Positions 60,656 to 64,000 of a stretch of DNA of 64,000 nucleotides are shown in pieces. Below the pieces are notes generated by a model that ran no database searches, was not told where the DNA came from, and saw only the letters and a program-made list of their open reading frames with translations. The stretch is from Sulfitobacter sp. CW3 (GTDB lineage: Bacteria; Pseudomonadota; Alphaproteobacteria; Rhodobacterales; Rhodobacteraceae), in contig NZ_JAHXRL010000003.1 of the NCBI RefSeq assembly GCF_019392245.1, positions 434,001-498,000 of the forward strand. The letters are read 5' to 3'. Numbering within the stretch: position 1 is the first letter of the stretch; each line of letters starts with the position of its first letter. The position numbers were made by a program, and so were the translations under genes.

Positions 60656-62512
60656 CTAGCCGAACAGGCGCTGTCCCAGACGTTGCAGCAGGTTCGGCTC
60701 GGCTGGCTTTAGACCCTTTTCTAACGCGCGCAAGGCCCGCGAATTGCGACCATCCGAGATGATTTTGCCATCCTCGAATTGCAGTCGGTACAGATCGGCA
60801 TAGATGCCGCCACGGGCCAACAGCTCTTCGTGTTTGCCTTCGTCCATGATCTGGCCACGGTCCATCACCACGATCTTGTCGGCACCGCGAATGGTGGACA
60901 GGCGGTGCGCGATAACGATTGTGGTGCGCCCTTGGGATAGACGGTCCAGCGCTTGCTGAACGACTTTTTCCGACTGGGCGTCCAGCGCGCTTGTTGCCTC
61001 GTCCAGCAGCAGGATCGGCGTGTTGCGCAGCAGCGCGCGGGCGATCACAACCCGTTGACGTTGTCCGCCAGACAGGGCCGACCCGCGCGGGCCGACGCGG
61101 GTATCAAGGCCGTGTTCAAGCTTGGGCAGGAAATCAGCGACATGGGCGGCCTCAAGCACGGATTGCAATTCGGCATCCGATACGTTTTCACGGCCCAAGA
61201 CGATGTTTTCGCGCAAGGTTTCGTCAAACAGCAGGGCCTCTTGTGTCACCACAGAAAACAGGCCGCGCAGTTGGTTGATGTCCATATCTTTCAGCGGCAC
61301 GCCGCCAATCGTGACAGTGCCCGATTGTGGATCAATCAGCCGCGTCAGCAGGTTAAAGATCGTCGATTTACCGGCACCTGACGCCCCAACAAGGGCGGTC
61401 GTCTGCCCGGCTTTTGCGATGAGTGATAAATCATCCAGTACCTTTGCATCGCCATAGGACAGGCTGACCCCGTTCAACACGATGTCCGACGACCCGTCCG
61501 GCACGGCGACCGGCGTCTTGGGGGATTTCAATGTAACTGGTGCATCCATCAATTCCTTGATCCGTTCAAGGGCGGCCGCAGCCGTTTGCCACAGCCCGCT
61601 GATGCCGCCCAACCGACGCAGCGGGTTAAACGTGAAACCCATCGCGGTGAAGAAGGTCATGAACTGGCCGATGGTCTTGTCGCCCGATATGATCTCGGAC
61701 CCGCCATAAAGGATCACGGCCATAAACCCGACGCCCGACATGATGTCGATCATGCCCGGAATGGCCGAGTTGCCAAAGGCGGCGCGGACTTCGGTTTTGA
61801 CGTATTTGCGGGTCAGATCGCGGTATTGGCGGGATTGATACCGTTCAAGCGCGTTCAGCTTGATCTGAACAATGCCGTGGAACACTTCGTCCAGTCGGGT
61901 TGACAGGTGGGCACCCAGATCGCGTGCCTCGCGCGAACGCGCGCGCACAAACCGTTGCGCGAGGGCGGCCGGCATGACCATCAGTGGCACGCCGATACAG
62001 GCCAGCAGCGCCCAGATCGGATCAATGGAAATCGCGACCCCAAGCAACACAATCAAACCGATCAGATCGCGCCCCGTGCCCGTGATGATGGCGCGCCACA
62101 CATCATTGACCGCGTTCACATCTGACTGGACCCGTTGGATCAGGAACCCCGGTGGATGCGCTTGGTGAAATGCGCCGTCCTGCATCATCATGCGGTTCAG
62201 CATATCCATCCGCATATCTGCCGCAGATGTTTGCGCGATCCGCGTCAAAAGCACCTTTTGCGCAATGCTTGCCACCGCGCGCAGCACGAAAATACCCACC
62301 AGCACAAGACCGACCCAGATCAGGGCGGATTCGTTACCAGCGACGAAAACCTGATCGAACATGGGCTGCATCAACTTGGCCAGCGCCCCAAGGGTCGCCC
62401 CTTCGATGGCCATGAAAACAACGGCCAGCCCCAGCATCCAGATGTGCTTTTTCAGATAGTCTTGCCAAAGCCATTTTAGCAGCTCTTTGGAAGTATAGGT
62501 GACATCACTCAT
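60656..62512 (-). CDS. MsbA-type ABC exporter, fused permease and ATPase
   Basis: The 618-residue half-transporter has six N-terminal membrane segments (to about residue 320) and a C-terminal ATPase with Walker A (LVGASGAGKSTIFNLL), signature (LSGGQRQRVVIARALL), Walker B (ILLLDEATSALDAQSE) and switch His (IVIAHRLSTI). It forms a homodimer that flips lipids such as lipid A core, or exports drugs. No lpx genes are adjacent, so MsbA identity is by similarity only. Confidence 0.9.
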   Translation of the reverse strand: MSDVTYTSKELLKWLWQDYLKKHIWMLGLAVVFMAIEGATLGALAKLMQPMFDQVFVAGNESALIWVGLVLVGIFVLRAVASIAQKVLLTRIAQTSAADMRMDMLNRMMMQDGAFHQAHPPGFLIQRVQSDVNAVNDVWRAIITGTGRDLIGLIVLLGVAISIDPIWALLACIGVPLMVMPAALAQRFVRARSREARDLGAHLSTRLDEVFHGIVQIKLNALERYQSRQYRDLTRKYVKTEVRAAFGNSAIPGMIDIMSGVGFMAVILYGGSEIISGDKTIGQFMTFFTAMGFTFNPLRRLGGISGLWQTAAAALERIKELMDAPVTLKSPKTPVAVPDGSSDIVLNGVSLSYGDAKVLDDLSLIAKAGQTTALVGASGAGKSTIFNLLTRLIDPQSGTVTIGGVPLKDMDINQLRGLFSVVTQEALLFDETLRENIVLGRENVSDAELQSVLEAAHVADFLPKLEHGLDTRVGPRGSALSGGQRQRVVIARALLRNTPILLLDEATSALDAQSEKVVQQALDRLSQGRTTIVIAHRLSTIRGADKIVVMDRGQIMDEGKHEELLARGGIYADLYRLQFEDGKIISDGRNSRALRALEKGLKPAEPNLLQRLGQRLFG

Positions 62513-62674
62513 GAATGCGCCAGGGTCCTTTGGTCAAATATCTGTCTGGTTTACGCAGCCCGGAGGGGCAGGGCAAGCATGACGGCCTGCTTTGGGTTGC
62601 GGATTGTCCGATTGACGCCGCGCCGCACGGGGATAAGTTGACCCGGAATACAGTTGTTGAAAGGCGTATCGTTC

Positions 62675-63883
62675 ATGTCATCCCGCACAAATTTATCGCA
62701 TGGGCGCGGTTATCTCGCCATTCCCGGCCCCTCTGTTATGCCAGAGGCCGTGCTGAATGCGATGCACCGGCCTGCACCGAACATCTATGCGGGCGAATTG
62801 GTCGATATGATGCCGCCGCTGATGCGGGACTTGCGTGCGGTAGCAAAGACACAGCACCACGTTGCAATGTATATCGGCAACGGGCATGCGGCATGGGAGG
62901 CATCACTGTCCAACGTTATCCGCCCCGGTGACAAGGTGTTGGTGCCGGCGACGGGGCGCTTTGGCATCGGTTGGGGTGCCACGGCGACAGGCCTAGGTGC
63001 CGAAGTCGAGGTCATGGATTTCGGCAAGCAGTCCGCGATGGATCTTGCCCGTATCGAAGAACGCCTGAAAGCGGATACCGCCCACGAGATCAAAGCCGTG
63101 CTGGCTGTACATGTGGATACCTCGACATCGGTTGTGAATGACATTGCAGGGGTGCGCGCCGCATTGGACAGCACAGGGCATCCGGCGCTTTTGATGGCTG
63201 ATTGCATCGCATCGCTGGCTTGTGACCGCTTCGAGATGGACGCCTGGGGCGTCGATGTGATGGTAACGGGCTGCCAAAAGGGGCTGATGGTGCCCCCCGG
63301 CGTTAGCTTTGTGTTCTTCAACGATCGTGCGGCAGAGGTGCGGGCATCGATGCCTCGTGTAAGCACTTTTTGGGATTGGGAACCGCGTGCGAACGCGCAA
63401 GAGTTCTATCAATACCACTGCGGCACGGCCCCCACGCATCATATTTACGGCCTGCGGGCAGCACTTGATATGATCCACGCCGAGACGATCGAGGCCGTGT
63501 GGGACCGTCATACCATTCTGTCGCGCGCCGTCTGGGCGGCCTGTGATGCATGGGGCAGCGAAGGGGAACTTGCCTTGAATATTGCCGACCCCGCCTTGCG
63601 CAGCCACGCTGTCACGTCGCTAAGGCTCAAGGCCCCGCAGGCCACGCAATTGCGCGAATGGGTGCAGGAAAACATCGGCCTGACCTTGGGCATTGGCCTT
63701 GGCATGGCCGCGCCGGGCACCCCGGAAAGCCACGGGTTTTTCCGGTTGGGCCACATGGGGCATGTGAACGGTCAGATGATCATGGGGATGCTTGGCGGGA
63801 TGGAAGCCGGGATGGCCTCGCTCGGGATCAAGCGCGGCTCGGGCGCGTTGGACGCCGCAGCCAAGGTGATCGGCGGGGTTTAA
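62675..63883 (+). CDS. Serine-glyoxylate aminotransferase-type PLP enzyme
   Basis: The 402-residue class V aminotransferase begins LSHGRGYLAIPGPSVMPEAVLNAMHRPAPNIYAGEL. It has GNGHAAWEASLSNVIRPGDKVLV, VHVDTSTSVVNDIAGVRAAL, MADCIASLACDRFEMDAWGVDVMVTGCQKGLMVPPG with the PLP-binding Lys after GCQ, and the terminal GHMGHVNGQMIMGMLGGMEAGM. It matches serine-glyoxylate aminotransferase and the related group used in one-carbon metabolism. ATG 62675 has GAAAGG upstream; the longer frame starts with TTG at 62654. Confidence 0.92.
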   Translation: MSSRTNLSHGRGYLAIPGPSVMPEAVLNAMHRPAPNIYAGELVDMMPPLMRDLRAVAKTQHHVAMYIGNGHAAWEASLSNVIRPGDKVLVPATGRFGIGWGATATGLGAEVEVMDFGKQSAMDLARIEERLKADTAHEIKAVLAVHVDTSTSVVNDIAGVRAALDSTGHPALLMADCIASLACDRFEMDAWGVDVMVTGCQKGLMVPPGVSFVFFNDRAAEVRASMPRVSTFWDWEPRANAQEFYQYHCGTAPTHHIYGLRAALDMIHAETIEAVWDRHTILSRAVWAACDAWGSEGELALNIADPALRSHAVTSLRLKAPQATQLREWVQENIGLTLGIGLGMAAPGTPESHGFFRLGHMGHVNGQMIMGMLGGMEAGMASLGIKRGSGALDAAAKVIGGV

Positions 63884-63921
63884 CCCCGCCGCGCTTGGTC
63901 GATGTCTGGGGTGGCTGGGGC

Positions 63922-64000
63922 CTATGCTTTTGCCGCGTCAGCCAATGCAAGGGGCAGGGCCGCGGCCAAGGCGTCCAGATCGGCGGGCGTGCCACAGCTG
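63922..64000 (-). CDS. C-terminal fragment of a gene cut by the window end
   Basis: The minus strand is open from the window edge to a TAG at 63922-63924, encoding ...SCGTPADLDALAAALPLALADAAKA. The ending looks like the C-terminal helix of a PLP-dependent aminotransferase or similar enzyme, but 25 residues are too few to assign. Confidence 0.45.
   Translation of the reverse strand, partial: SCGTPADLDALAAALPLALADAAKA

Noticed and set aside
1..64000. CRISPR array
   Set aside because: No regularly spaced repeats of 23-47 bases were seen; the only long repeats are the two att copies and the inverted repeat at 23 kb.

Overview
The window is a chromosomal segment of an alphaproteobacterium, most likely a marine member of Rhodobacterales (Roseobacter group). 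Evidence is the high-G+C coding style, a PopZ-like DUF2497 protein beside pcm and tolC, a GAF-PtsP next to lysC, a Roseobacter-type Hint-domain protein, a TIGR04283-like glycosyltransferase, and a REP-like palindrome of the kind common in this order. This assignment comes from gene content only.

Layout. 1-18.8 kb is ordinary chromosome: a truncated SulP transporter, a flavin reductase-like protein, a GNAT enzyme, an EcsC protein, the modABC molybdate importer, a Nudix hydrolase, DUF1178, lysC, ptsP, a VanA-like Rieske oxygenase, an RND efflux pair, an iron-dependent alcohol dehydrogenase with a thioesterase, and proB. At 18,977 lies a tRNA-Cys(GCA) gene whose 3' part is repeated exactly (56 bp) at 29,127.

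Between the repeats is a 10.1-kb integrative element. It carries a P4-type tyrosine integrase, an AlpA-like regulator, a primase-helicase with AEP-type primase and D5/SF3-type helicase, a 25-bp perfect inverted repeat with iteron-like units (candidate origin), integrase arm-type repeats at both ends, a tightly packed five-gene operon with a DUF5681 protein and a HTH protein (possible packaging-hijack module), a DUF2971 protein, and a trypsin-like serine protease as cargo next to attL. It has no capsid, tail, portal or large terminase genes. It therefore looks like a phage satellite, or phage-inducible island, rather than a prophage.

After the element, 29.4-34.9 kb holds a Bcr/CflA exporter, a cytochrome b561, two secreted YHYH-domain proteins and a MarR regulator, all on the minus strand, with a divergent CPBP-like membrane protein that has lost its catalytic glutamates. 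A palindrome in the divergent gap is a good MarR operator candidate. At 35.2 kb is a Hint-domain protein. At 36.5-44.9 kb is a catabolic locus: a LysR regulator; a divergent GMC oxidoreductase, enolase-superfamily dehydratase and aldehyde dehydrogenase; and a convergent operon of a 3-hydroxyisobutyrate-dehydrogenase-like enzyme, a class II aldolase and a gamma-butyrobetaine-hydroxylase-like dioxygenase. The substrate is not evident.

45-51 kb contains a peroxiredoxin, a glyoxalase-like protein, a DUF2946 protein and a complete Fe-siderophore/haem/cobalamin-type ABC importer. 51-64 kb returns to core genes: an FkbM methyltransferase, pcm, tolC, popZ-like, efp, an amidohydrolase with a CobW GTPase, ygfZ, a glycosyltransferase, an MsbA-type ABC exporter and a serine-glyoxylate-type aminotransferase. 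A further gene is cut by the window end.
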